A stretch of 39,819 nucleotides of DNA from Planctomycetota bacterium (GTDB lineage Bacteria > Planctomycetota > UBA1135 > UBA2386): positions 1-39,819 of the forward strand of contig CANEYR010000004.1 of assembly GCA_947444055.1 (NCBI GenBank), given 5' to 3'. Below the pieces are notes generated by a model that saw nothing but the letters and a program-made list of their open reading frames with translations, had not been told where the DNA came from and ran no database searches. Shown here piece after piece: positions 17,747 to 26,066 of this stretch. Within the stretch, counting starts at the first letter, position 1. Every line of letters begins with the position of its first letter. The translations under genes were made by a program, and so were the position numbers.

Positions 17747-18307
17747 ATGTCTGACGATTGGAAGATTCAACGCGACCGCAAGGCGTGCGACCGCCCGGGT
17801 TGCCCCTTGCCGACCAGCAAGTCGTACTTCGCCGTCTTGCAGTGGCCCGCGTGTGTGCGCCGCGACTTCTGCGATGCGTGCTTTCAGGACTACGAGCGAA
17901 AGTGTCTGCCGACGGAGCCGCCGATCTTCTGGCGGGCCTTGCGCAAGATCACTGGCAGCAAGGAGCCGGTGCTCGACCTCAATTCGCTGCGCGCCTTGTT
18001 CGATCGCTTGGCGACGGTCGACGACGATCGAGCGCGCGCGCTGCGCTACTTCTGCGCCTTGTTGCTGATCCGCAAACGGGTGCTTCGAATGGTCCCGCCG
18101 CGCACGGCAGAACAGGAACGCGCCGACCTCGTCGTGGCGGATCCAAAGTTCAAGGAACTGCCGCCGGTGGTGCTGTTTGCGCCAGCGATCGACATCGCCG
18201 ACCTCGGCGGACTCAAGGACGAGTTGATGGCGGCCATCAGTGAATCCCCGAGTAGCGAGTCCCCGGGTAGCGAGACACCGGGTGGGCCGACTGACGGCAC
18301 GGACTGA
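17747..18307 (+). CDS. Cys-rich, probably zinc-binding protein, 186 aa
   Basis: Starts at ATG 17747, 26 bases after the lipoprotein stop. The first 55 residues carry six cysteines (14, 19, 36, 42, 45, 53), including CDRPGC and CDAC, a pattern suggesting a zinc-binding domain. A helical middle part (ARALRYFCALLLIRKRVLRM) and a conserved-looking segment (KFKELPPVVLFAPAID) follow. The tail is low-complexity Ser/Pro/Gly. No signal peptide is seen, so it is probably cytoplasmic. I do not recognise a named family. Confidence 0.8.
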   Translation: MSDDWKIQRDRKACDRPGCPLPTSKSYFAVLQWPACVRRDFCDACFQDYERKCLPTEPPIFWRALRKITGSKEPVLDLNSLRALFDRLATVDDDRARALRYFCALLLIRKRVLRMVPPRTAEQERADLVVADPKFKELPPVVLFAPAIDIADLGGLKDELMAAISESPSSESPGSETPGGPTDGTD

Positions 18308-18346
18308 CGCCCCGACTGCTAATCGGCAGCCGGCACGGCGCGAGCG

Positions 18347-18928
18347 TCAATTCCAGGTGATGTCCCAAGCCAGCGCTTCGCCCTTCTCGCGCGCTGTTTC
18401 GACCGGGATCGTCAAGTAGGCGCGCTTGCCTTCGCGGCCGGCCTCGGCGCCGCGCGCGGTTGGCAACACGCTGCTGCTGTTGACGAGTCCGGGCAGTTCG
18501 ATCTCGATGCGCAGGGTGTCGGCGAGCTCTTTGGTCTTGCCGAGCGGATCGTGCACCAGCGCCAGTTCGCGTCGTTTGGCTTGCGGGGGCACCAAGGCAC
18601 TGACCCAGCCAGCGTCGGGCCCGCGCTTCATTCGCACCGTCAGCTTGTTGGCATCGATGCGCGCCACGAACTGCAGGGAGTCGTCGCCGATGCGCAGGTC
18701 ATCGAGCTTTTGCACCGAGCCTTGGCTGTGCACGAGGGCGGCCCGCTTGCCCCAAACGACGCCCTTGCCCATGACCTCAGCTGGACTTGGCGTTGGCGAT
18801 TCGACCAGGGCGCGCGCCGTCAGCGTCGCCGAGCCATCGGGTGCAACGGCAAGGTGCAAGCCGACCAACTCACTGCCACCGCACGCGGGAAGGAGGAGGA
18901 GAAAGCAGAAGGCGGCGGGCGTTCGCAT
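18347..18928 (-). CDS. Putative lipoprotein, 193 aa, unknown function
   Basis: The ATG at 18928-18926 was preferred over an upstream TTG because it gives a compact signal with lipobox LPAC (Cys16; FCFLLLLPACGG). The mature part is beta-rich without known motifs (LHLAVAPDGSATLTARALVE; DSLQFVARIDANKLTVRM) and ends AWDITWN. It converges with the Cys-rich gene across 39 bases that contain no convincing terminator. It is divergent from mraZ. Confidence 0.75.
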   Translation of the reverse strand: MRTPAAFCFLLLLPACGGSELVGLHLAVAPDGSATLTARALVESPTPSPAEVMGKGVVWGKRAALVHSQGSVQKLDDLRIGDDSLQFVARIDANKLTVRMKRGPDAGWVSALVPPQAKRRELALVHDPLGKTKELADTLRIEIELPGLVNSSSVLPTARGAEAGREGKRAYLTIPVETAREKGEALAWDITWN

Positions 18929-19054
18929 GGTTTTGGGCGCGGGCAAAGGGAGCTGCGAAAGATTTCTTGGGATGGCGCGATCTTCACCGACCGCAGGCGG
19001 TCGGGCCGTTCGTGACGCCCCGACGCTACCGGGTGTAGTCGATCGGTCCGAGCT

Positions 19055-19109
19055 GTGGTAGGTTGTGGTTGATTAGGGTGGATCGTGGGGGAACGTGGTT
19101 GACTGTGGG
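19055..19109 (+). promoter_or_regulatory. Six MraZ boxes at 10-bp spacing
   Basis: GTGGT (19055), GTGGT (19065), AGGGT (19075), GTGGG (19085), GTGGT (19095) and GTGGG (19105) recur exactly every 10 bases. MraZ is known to bind short G-rich direct repeats (TGGGN, five-base spacers) in front of its own gene, usually three or four. The last two boxes flank and overlap the -35 of the promoter below, consistent with autorepression of the dcw cluster. Confidence 0.85.
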
Positions 19110-19126
19110 GGCACGCTTGCTACCCT
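19099..19126 (+). promoter_or_regulatory. mraZ/dcw promoter
   Basis: TTGACT (19099-19104) and TACCCT (19121-19126) have a 16-base spacer. The -10 is preceded by TGC, an extended -10 feature. The leader to the mraZ ATG would be about 35 bases. The -35 lies between the last two MraZ boxes. Confidence 0.7.
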
Positions 19127-19166
19127 CGGCAGCGAGGCTGCAGCAGCGAGCCTCAGCTTCGGCGCA

Positions 19167-19643
19167 ATGGTCACCTACTTTGGCAGCTCGGAACACGGCC
19201 TGGACGACAAGGGCAGACTCGTTTTGCCCGGTCGCATCCTGGACGAGATCCCGAAGAGCCACTGGAAGTTTCACCTGACCGCTGGGCTGGATCGCTGCTT
19301 GCTCCTGCACGACGCCGAAGGGTTTCGTGAACTCGTCGATCGAATCGGTCGGGCCGTCCCAGGCAGCCGCGCCCACCGAGCAATCTGTCGCCGATTTCTC
19401 GGACACTCGGAGGCTGTCGAGCCAGATGGGAACCGGCGCATCCGCATTCCGGAACCCTTGCTGAAGTACGCGGAGCTCGGTCCGAGTCAGGCAGTCGCGT
19501 TGGTTGGCACCGGTCGGGTCACAGAGATCTGGTCGCCCACCAAACTCGTCAGCAGCCTGGCGGAGGCGAGTAGTGATGAGGAATTGCTCTTTGCCAGTTT
19601 GGTCGGTCCTGCAGAACCATCGACGCCCATGAACAAACCCTGA
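19167..19643 (+). CDS. mraZ: Transcriptional regulator MraZ
   Basis: 158 residues, close to the usual MraZ length. Two AbrB-like half-domains are visible: SEHGLDDKGRLVLPGRILDE at about residues 8-27 and EPDGNRRIRIPEPLLKYAEL in the second half. In the second the usual D-x-x-G-R is DGNRR. MraZ binds the repeats upstream and represses the dcw operon in E. coli. The ATG at 19167 was chosen because upstream in-frame starts lie inside the MraZ-box array and add no family-like sequence. Confidence 0.95.
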   Translation: MVTYFGSSEHGLDDKGRLVLPGRILDEIPKSHWKFHLTAGLDRCLLLHDAEGFRELVDRIGRAVPGSRAHRAICRRFLGHSEAVEPDGNRRIRIPEPLLKYAELGPSQAVALVGTGRVTEIWSPTKLVSSLAEASSDEELLFASLVGPAEPSTPMNKP

Positions 19644-19659
19644 GCGTGAACTCGTGTAG

Positions 19660-19682
19660 GCGCATCCTCGGTCAGGATGCGC
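19660..19682. repeat. Perfect 9-bp hairpin between mraZ and rsmH
   Basis: GCGCATCCT (19660-19668), loop CGGTC, AGGATGCGC (19674-19682). No T-tract follows. It lies in the 78-base gap between mraZ and rsmH and could act as an attenuator, processing site or partial terminator setting the ratio of mraZ to the rest of the cluster. Confidence 0.6.
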
Positions 19683-19721
19683 GTCCGGCGACTGCTGTCG
19701 GGTGGTCAAGGGAAGTAGCGC

Positions 19722-20672
19722 ATGGACGAGACGGGCACGAACGGTAGCAGTGACGGTGGGCGCGGGTCTAGGCAACCCGTGCACCTTCCGGTGCTGTTGC
19801 GCGAAGTGGTGGCGATTCTCGATCTTCGAGAAGGTCTCGTGGTTGTCGATGGAACGGTTGGAGCCGGTGGGCACGCGAGGGCAATCGTGCCAGCCATCGG
19901 TCCGAGCGGAGTGTTTGTGGGACTCGATCGGGACAGTGAGATCCTGGTTCCGGCGCGGGCGGCCTTGGCAGAGGCTGCGGCCGTCGGCGCAGGAGCCAGG
20001 GTCTCACTGCACCATCTTGCTCACTCCCAGATGCACGAGGCGTTGGCGGCGATCGGTCAGTCCCGCTGCGACCGTGTGTTGCTTGATCTGGGCGTGAGCT
20101 CCATGCAACTGGACCGTCCTGAGCGGGGTTTTTCGTTCATGGCCGATGGGCCTCTCGATATGCGGATGGACGCTTCGGCGCCGAACTCGGCGGCCGACTG
20201 GTTGGCGTCGGTCAGTGAGCAAGTGCTCGCGGACACGATCTACCAGTTGGGTGAGGAGCGCTATAGCCGCCGCATCGCCCGCGCGATCGTCGAGACGCGG
20301 CGGCGCACGCCGATCGTGCGCACGACGCAGTTGGCGGATTTGGTGCGCGCGGCGATGCCTGGACATGCTCGCGGCGGCCGCATTCACCCGGCGACGCGCA
20401 CCTTCCAAGCCATTCGCATGGCTGTGAACGACGAGCTCGGGGAGCTCGAGCGCGGGTTGCAGGCAGCGATCGCGTGCTTGGCCCCTGGCGGGCGGTTGGC
20501 GGTGCTGTCGTTCCACTCCATCGAGGATCGCGTCGTCAAGCACTTCATGCGGGCGCACTGCCACGTGTTGACCAAGAAGCCCATCACGGCGATGCCCGAC
20601 GAGTTGCGTGACAACCCGCGCGCCCGCAGTGCCAAGCTGCGATGCGGCGTGCGCAAGGAGGATGCAGCATGA
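19722..20672 (+). CDS. rsmH: 16S rRNA (cytosine-1402-N4)-methyltransferase RsmH
   Basis: 316 residues with an AAGGGA ribosome site. SAM-binding motif I is VVVDGTVGAGGHARAI (about residues 40-55). Further family motifs are LLDLGVSSMQLDRPERGFSF (about 120-140), DGPLDMRMD and RTFQAIRMAVNDEL. The C-terminal AVLSFHSIEDRVVKHF is diagnostic. It methylates C1402 of 16S rRNA with S-adenosylmethionine. It occupies its classical place after mraZ, and its TGA overlaps the ftsL start (ATGA). Confidence 0.97.
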   Translation: MDETGTNGSSDGGRGSRQPVHLPVLLREVVAILDLREGLVVVDGTVGAGGHARAIVPAIGPSGVFVGLDRDSEILVPARAALAEAAAVGAGARVSLHHLAHSQMHEALAAIGQSRCDRVLLDLGVSSMQLDRPERGFSFMADGPLDMRMDASAPNSAADWLASVSEQVLADTIYQLGEERYSRRIARAIVETRRRTPIVRTTQLADLVRAAMPGHARGGRIHPATRTFQAIRMAVNDELGELERGLQAAIACLAPGGRLAVLSFHSIEDRVVKHFMRAHCHVLTKKPITAMPDELRDNPRARSAKLRCGVRKEDAA

Positions 20673-20923
20673 AGTGGTTGCTAGCAGGCTTGTTGTTCGC
20701 CTTGGCGGTGACCTTGGCGATTGGCACGGCAGCCTTGCGCGCCGACAACGCGCGGAGCCGTTACCACCTGGAGCGCGCGTTCCACCAAGTGCGCGATCGG
20801 GTGATCGAGTACCGGCGGCTGTCCGTGGGCTTGTTGGATGAGGCTTCGCCAGAACGTCTGGCGGCAGCGCATTGGCAACATTTGCGGGCGGCGCAGCAGC
20901 GGCGCGAGGGGGCGGTGCAATGA
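20669..20923 (+). CDS. ftsL: FtsL-like small bitopic division protein
   Basis: 84 residues: an N-terminal membrane helix (KWLLAGLLFALAVTLAIGTA) followed by a helical, coiled-coil-prone segment (ARSRYHLERAFHQVRDRVIE). Position between rsmH and ftsI, size and topology match FtsL, which bridges FtsB/FtsQ to FtsW/FtsI. FtsL sequences diverge greatly, so the name rests on synteny and topology. It overlaps both neighbours by ATGA. Confidence 0.75.
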   Translation: MKWLLAGLLFALAVTLAIGTAALRADNARSRYHLERAFHQVRDRVIEYRRLSVGLLDEASPERLAAAHWQHLRAAQQRREGAVQ

Positions 20924-23010
20924 AAGGTGCCATGCAAGACGGGGAACTCGGGAGGGTGCGCTTTGCCTTCGGCTTGTTGGGTGCCGTGCCAGTGTTCTTG
21001 GCTGGCTGGCTCGGCTGGTTGCAGGTTGCTCAAGCGGGGGAGTTGGAGCGCAAGCGTGGAGCCCCGTTGCGGCTGGTGCCGGCGACCGCCGATCGCCAGG
21101 CTCATCGCACCGAAGTGGTGCCGTCGCCCCGGGGCACGATCGTCGATCGCCACGGCAACGTGATGGCGCTCGACTGCGAGACCTACGAAGTGCGGGCCGA
21201 CATCGTGGTGCCACTCAAAGTCCGCCTCGATGTCGCGATCTTCCGTTCGTGGCTGGTGGGCCTGACCGAGTCGTTGGCTTTGGCGTTGGTCGCGGATCCG
21301 GATCTAGCGGATCGCGACGACGTGCGCGCGCGGCACACGGCGCGCTTGGCGAAAATTCTGCAGCGCGAGTTCCGCACCGGCGACTTGCCCGCGAGCGGAC
21401 CGATTCCTGACCAGCACCCGCTGCGCGTCGACCTGCTGGTCGCCTCCGAGGTCGAAGTGCTGGCGGTCGTCGACGCCCTCCGGCGGGTGGTCACCGACAA
21501 GCGTTTCGTGGCGGTCGACCTGCACTTCCTGCGGTCGTATCGGCGTGCCTACCCCGAGCGCAATCTCACCCACGGCATCGTCGGCCACATCAACACCGCC
21601 TGGGTCAAGACCGTGGGCGGCATCGCGGCGATGCAGAGCACGGGCGTGTGTGGCTTGGAGTCCCTCGCAACACTGGCGCCCGAGCCGGCGGCCGCACGCG
21701 GTTACCTCAAGGATGGCAGCGGCCGCGCCTACTTCACCGCGCCGCTGGTGAACGCGCCGACGGCAACCGTGCTGCATTCGACGCTCGATCTCGACATGCA
21801 GCGCATCGCCCTACGGGAACTCACGGCGACCGCCGAGGCCGGTGCCCGCGAGGGCGTCGTCACGATCCCCAAGTGGGGCGCCATGGTGTTGGTCGAGATT
21901 GCGACCGGCGATGTGGTGGCCGCCGCCTCGTGGCATCGCGGCCAACCCAACCCAGCTGCGTCACCGTTCACACCGATGCAGAATCTGTGTGAGCCCGGCT
22001 CCATCGTGAAGCCGTTGGTGCTGGCCTATGCCTACGAAGCGGGCGTGTTGGACTGGGGGCACACCTTCGATTGCACCTCTGGCTCATCCGAGTATCGCGA
22101 ACGCATCGCGTCGCTTGGCCGCGGCAAGGCCGTGAAGGACGACCACCCGTGCCACGAGCTGACGCCACACGGCATCCTCGTCAACAGCTCCAACATCGGC
22201 GCTTCGTACGTTGGCCTCCTGCTCGAACGTGAGCAGTGGCGCGACTACCTGCGGTTCTACGGCTTTGGTGCGCCGCTCGGACTGCAGTTGCCGAATGAGA
22301 GCCTGGGCGGCCCCCACAGGGACTCCTTCGATCCGACGACGCCGATCCGTCGGTTCCGTGCCAACACCGCGATCTCGTTCAGCTTCGGCTACGAGCTGCA
22401 GGTGACGACGCTGCACATGGCGCGTGCGTACTTGCGGCTGTTTCGCGGGGCCAACGCCGAGTTGCGCGTTTGCCGGGGCGCTGAAGTTGACGGCCAATGG
22501 CACCCGGCGCCAGCGCCAGCGGACAGCGGGCCGCGCTTTCGTCAGGAAGTCGTCGACGCCGTGCGCGCCGCGATGGTCGATGTCGTGAGCAGCGATCCGC
22601 ACGCGACCGGTGCGCACCTGCACCGGAACATGTTGAAAGAGGTGGGGATCGATTTGCATGGCGTCATCGCTGGCAAGACCGGCACCGCCGCGAGCAGGAT
22701 CGGCATCAAGGGGCGGGGTTCGGTCGATGTGCGCAATGCGAGCTTCGTCGGCTTCATGCCGACTGAGTCGCCGCGGTGGTTGGCCGTGTGCGTGCTGCAG
22801 AAAGACGATAGTGCGCGGTTCTACGGTGGTACCTATGCTGCGCCACCAGTGGTGCGGTTGCTGCTTCAGTGCCAACAACTGGAGCAGCGGCGGCTCATGC
22901 GCCAGGAATCGCCAAACGGCTCGATCGGTCAGGATCGAGGTCAATCTGGTTCTCCTGGTGACTCAGGCTGGGGCCGTGTTGCTCCAGAGACAACGTCGGT
23001 AGGGCGGTAG
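20920..23010 (+). CDS. ftsI: Class B penicillin-binding protein (FtsI/PBP3-type transpeptidase)
   Basis: 696 residues. A membrane anchor (about 18-38, LLGAVPVFLAGWLGWLQVA) precedes the PBP dimerisation region (RGTIVDRHGNVMAL) and the transpeptidase domain. The catalytic motifs are intact: SIVK (Ser361, Lys364), SSN (423-425) and KTGT (586-589). It cross-links peptidoglycan with FtsW as partner polymerase. The C-terminal tail of about 40 residues (QESPNGSIGQDRGQSGSPGD) is polar and low in complexity and its coding DNA carries a 7-bp hairpin. No PASTA domains are present. The gene abuts murE with no gap. Confidence 0.95.
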   Translation: MKGAMQDGELGRVRFAFGLLGAVPVFLAGWLGWLQVAQAGELERKRGAPLRLVPATADRQAHRTEVVPSPRGTIVDRHGNVMALDCETYEVRADIVVPLKVRLDVAIFRSWLVGLTESLALALVADPDLADRDDVRARHTARLAKILQREFRTGDLPASGPIPDQHPLRVDLLVASEVEVLAVVDALRRVVTDKRFVAVDLHFLRSYRRAYPERNLTHGIVGHINTAWVKTVGGIAAMQSTGVCGLESLATLAPEPAAARGYLKDGSGRAYFTAPLVNAPTATVLHSTLDLDMQRIALRELTATAEAGAREGVVTIPKWGAMVLVEIATGDVVAAASWHRGQPNPAASPFTPMQNLCEPGSIVKPLVLAYAYEAGVLDWGHTFDCTSGSSEYRERIASLGRGKAVKDDHPCHELTPHGILVNSSNIGASYVGLLLEREQWRDYLRFYGFGAPLGLQLPNESLGGPHRDSFDPTTPIRRFRANTAISFSFGYELQVTTLHMARAYLRLFRGANAELRVCRGAEVDGQWHPAPAPADSGPRFRQEVVDAVRAAMVDVVSSDPHATGAHLHRNMLKEVGIDLHGVIAGKTGTAASRIGIKGRGSVDVRNASFVGFMPTESPRWLAVCVLQKDDSARFYGGTYAAPPVVRLLLQCQQLEQRRLMRQESPNGSIGQDRGQSGSPGDSGWGRVAPETTSVGR
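22920..22939. repeat. Hairpin in the 3' end of ftsI
   Basis: CTCGATC (22920-22926), loop GGTCAG and GATCGAG (22933-22939) give a perfect 7-bp stem about 70 bases before the ftsI stop. The loop region shares TCGGTCAGG with the mraZ-rsmH and post-pilQ hairpins. Confidence 0.45.
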
Positions 23011-24546
23011 ATGACTGAGCTGGCATATCCGTCCGGACTTCCGTCCGGCCAAGGCTTCGTTCGTTTGCGCGAACTGCGCGACTGCTTGCAGCCGCGTGAA
23101 GTTCTGCGTTGGCGCGACCTCGCCATCGATGGCTTGTGTTTCCATTCTGCAGAGGCTCGCGCGGGCAACCTGTTCTTCGCCATCCGTGGCGCTAAGAACG
23201 ATGGTGCGCTGTATGCGCAACAGGCAGTCGCGCGCGGAGCGGCGGCGGTGGTGGCGGAAGAACCGCTGGCGCTACCAGTCCCGGTGCTCGTCGTCGCCAA
23301 CGCGCGCGAAGCGTTGGCCGACGCGGCTCGTTACTACTACCGCGATCCGTCGCGCGCGATCTCGGTGATCGGCGTCACCGGCACCAACGGCAAGACGACG
23401 ACCGCCCACCTGATTCGCGCGTGCTTGCAGGCGGATCGGCGGCAGGTTGGTCTGCTGGGCACGATCGCCTACGAATTCGGTGGGCGGCGCATTCCGGCAA
23501 GCAACACCACGCCAGACCCGATTCGCATTCACGGCTACTTGCGTGAGATGGCCGATCGCTTCGCCAGTGCGTGCGTGATGGAAGTGTCGAGCCACAGTCT
23601 CGACCAGGATCGGGTGCGCGGCGTCCGGTTCGCGACGGCGGTCTTCACCAACCTGACGCAAGATCACCTCGACTACCACGGCACGATGGCGAACTACTCG
23701 AGCGCCAAGGCACGACTGTTCGCGAGCCTGGCGCCGGGGGCTACCGCGGTGATCAATCGCGACGACGCCTCAGCAACGGCAATGGTCGAAGTGCTCGGGC
23801 GCGGCGTCAAGGTGCTGTGGTATGGCCTGTCACCCGATGCCGATGTGCGCGCGGAGAACCTGCAGCTCGGTCCTGACGGCACCCGTTTCACGATGGTGAT
23901 GCCAAACGGTCGCGTCGAGATGTTCTTCCGGTTGGTTGGCCTGCACAACGTGCACAACGCGCTCGCGGCGGCGGCTGCCGCGCTGTCGCTTGGTGCGAGT
24001 GAGTTGACGGTGGCTTCTGCGCTCGAGGATGCGCGCGCGGTCCCCGGTCGACTCGAACTAGTCGACGCGCCGCTCGGTGCCAACGGTCGCATTCGCACCT
24101 TCGTCGATTACGCGCACACGCCCGATGCGCTCGACAAAGTGTGCAGCACGCTGGCGGAGCTCGCCGAAGGCCGTTTGCACGTCGTGTTCGGCTGTGGTGG
24201 GGATCGCGATCGCAGCAAGCGGGCGCCGATGGCGGCGGCGGTCGGCAAGTACGCGCACTTTGCGTATCTGACTAGCGACAACCCGCGCAGTGAGGATCCG
24301 GAGGCGATTCTCGATGAGATCGAACGCGGGCTCGTCGGTGCTGTTGGCGAATCCGTCCGCATCGTCGATCGCGCCGAAGCAATTCGCGCTGCCATTCGCC
24401 GGGCAGAGCCAGGCGACACGGTGCTGATTGCCGGCAAAGGCCATGAGACCTACCAGATCTTCAAGGACTCGGTCGTGCCGTTCGACGATCGGCTCGAAGC
24501 CGCCCGCGCATTGGCGGCAAGGGAGGCAGGATGGTTGCACCGATGA
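23011..24546 (+). CDS. murE: UDP-MurNAc-tripeptide synthetase MurE
   Basis: 511 residues. It adds the third amino acid to UDP-MurNAc-L-Ala-D-Glu with ATP. The ATP loop is GTNGKTTT (Gly124-Lys128). Other Mur ligase features are SNTTPDPIRI, MEVSSHSLDQDRV, TNLTQDHLDYHGTM and FVDYAHTPDAL. The DNPR motif at residues 423-426 is the signature of enzymes that use meso-diaminopimelate, predicting DAP-type peptidoglycan. The start ATG follows the ftsI stop directly. Confidence 0.97.
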   Translation: MTELAYPSGLPSGQGFVRLRELRDCLQPREVLRWRDLAIDGLCFHSAEARAGNLFFAIRGAKNDGALYAQQAVARGAAAVVAEEPLALPVPVLVVANAREALADAARYYYRDPSRAISVIGVTGTNGKTTTAHLIRACLQADRRQVGLLGTIAYEFGGRRIPASNTTPDPIRIHGYLREMADRFASACVMEVSSHSLDQDRVRGVRFATAVFTNLTQDHLDYHGTMANYSSAKARLFASLAPGATAVINRDDASATAMVEVLGRGVKVLWYGLSPDADVRAENLQLGPDGTRFTMVMPNGRVEMFFRLVGLHNVHNALAAAAAALSLGASELTVASALEDARAVPGRLELVDAPLGANGRIRTFVDYAHTPDALDKVCSTLAELAEGRLHVVFGCGGDRDRSKRAPMAAAVGKYAHFAYLTSDNPRSEDPEAILDEIERGLVGAVGESVRIVDRAEAIRAAIRRAEPGDTVLIAGKGHETYQIFKDSVVPFDDRLEAARALAAREAGWLHR

Positions 24547-26066
24547 GTCGTCGCAGCACCGATGCCGATGCCGATGCCGCTGCCGCTGCCGAGGCCGGGA
24601 ACGCAGGCGCACGGCGTCGTTCGGGGCGCGGTTCTTGGCTGACAGCGATTGCCATCGCCAAAGCCACGGGCGGTGATGTGTTGCAACGCGGCATCGCCGC
24701 CCACGGCGTCACCACCGATTCGCGCGGCGACTGCACGGGTCAGTTGTTCGTCGCGTTGCGCGGCGCCAATCATGATGCGCATGTGTTTGTGGCGGCAGCC
24801 GTGCAGGCTGGTGCGGCGGGTCTGCTCGTCGCGCGCCCTCGACACGAGTTGGGCGACCTCGATCGCGCCCTTGCCAACCGCGCCAATGCGCCATTCGTCG
24901 TGCGCGTTGCCGACACCGGCAAGGCCCTGCTCGATCTCGCTGGTGAACATCGCCGACGGCATCGCGCCAAAGTGGTGGGCATCACCGGCTCGTGTGGCAA
25001 GACCTCAACCAAGGAATGGCTTGGCGCGGTGCTCGCGGCGGCGATGCCAACCGTGCGTTCGCCGGGTTCCTTCAACAACCAGATCGGGGTGCCACTGACC
25101 CTGTTCTCCATCGAACCCGACACGCGTGCGGCGGTCGTCGAAATCGGCACCAATGCTCCCGGTGAGATCGCGCAGTTGTCGGCGGTGGCGCGACCGGATG
25201 TCGGCATCGTCACCTGCGTCGCGGCAGCTCATCTTGAGGGGCTTGGTTCGCTGGAGGGGGTTGCCCGCGAAAAGGCGGCATTGCCGGCCGCGCTGCCGGA
25301 AGGCGGGCTGTGCATTCTGAACGGCGACGATGCGGCTTGCCGCGCCATGGCCGCGGTAACGAAGGCCGACGTGCAGTTCACCAGCGTCACGCGCGCGACC
25401 GACTGGTTTGCCACCGACGTGCGCTTCCATTCGCTCGGCACGACCTTTCTGCTGCAAGGCGAGCGCCCGGTCACGGTGCCGCGGCTTGGCACGCACAACG
25501 TCTACAACGCGTTGGCGGTGATCGCTGCCGCGAGCCGACTTGGCGTCGCCGAAGAACTGATCTTGCAGGCGTTGGCGAAGGTGCCGTCCGCGGCGCGTCG
25601 GCTTGAGCCCAAGTGCGCTGGCGGCGTCACGGTGTTTGATGACACCTACAACATGAACCCGCAGTCGGCGGCGGCCGCACTGCAGGCCATCGCCGGCCTC
25701 GGCGGCGTCGGTCGACGAATCGCGGTGTTCGGCGAGATGCTCGAGCTCGGTGAGCAGAGTGAAGCGTTGCACCGTGGCGTCGGCGCCGAGGCGGCCCGCA
25801 CTCGCCAGGATCTGTTGTTGTGCGTTGGCCCAGGCGCCGGACCCATCGCGGACGGTGCCATCGCTGCCGGCATGTCGGCGCGCCAGGTGCATCGCGTCGC
25901 CGACATCACCGCGGCCTTCGATCTGCTGCGCGAGCTTGCCCGCGCTGGCGATCGCATTCTGTGTAAGGCGTCGCGTCGAGTGGCTCTTGATCGCCTCGTC
26001 GATCGGCTGCTCGCGGACCTTGGCAGTGCCGACGACAGCAAGGCCGCGGAGAACGGCGCCTCATGA
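24531..26066 (+). CDS. murF: UDP-MurNAc-tripeptide:D-Ala-D-Ala ligase MurF
   Basis: 511 residues. The ATG at 24531 has GGGAGG four bases upstream; ATG 24543, overlapping the murE stop, is an alternative. The first 35 residues are an Asp/Ala-rich extension encoded by a GATGCC/GCTGCC hexamer run. The ATP loop is GSCGKTST (153-160), followed by SFNNQIGVPLTL, AAVVEIGTNAPGEI and DDTYNMNPQSA, all typical of MurF. It attaches D-Ala-D-Ala to complete the pentapeptide. It overlaps murE by 16 bases and mraY by four. Confidence 0.96.
   Translation: MVAPMSRRSTDADADAAAAAEAGNAGARRRSGRGSWLTAIAIAKATGGDVLQRGIAAHGVTTDSRGDCTGQLFVALRGANHDAHVFVAAAVQAGAAGLLVARPRHELGDLDRALANRANAPFVVRVADTGKALLDLAGEHRRRHRAKVVGITGSCGKTSTKEWLGAVLAAAMPTVRSPGSFNNQIGVPLTLFSIEPDTRAAVVEIGTNAPGEIAQLSAVARPDVGIVTCVAAAHLEGLGSLEGVAREKAALPAALPEGGLCILNGDDAACRAMAAVTKADVQFTSVTRATDWFATDVRFHSLGTTFLLQGERPVTVPRLGTHNVYNALAVIAAASRLGVAEELILQALAKVPSAARRLEPKCAGGVTVFDDTYNMNPQSAAAALQAIAGLGGVGRRIAVFGEMLELGEQSEALHRGVGAEAARTRQDLLLCVGPGAGPIADGAIAAGMSARQVHRVADITAAFDLLRELARAGDRILCKASRRVALDRLVDRLLADLGSADDSKAAENGAS

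Noticed and set aside
19095-19166. Earlier GTG start for mraZ
   Set aside because: It lies inside the MraZ-box array and before the -10, so it would not be in the message.
24559-24595. Hexamer run (GATGCC/GCTGCC) at the start of murF as a phase-variable repeat
   Set aside because: The units are imperfect and six bases long, so length changes would keep the frame; it reads as a simple Asp/Ala linker.
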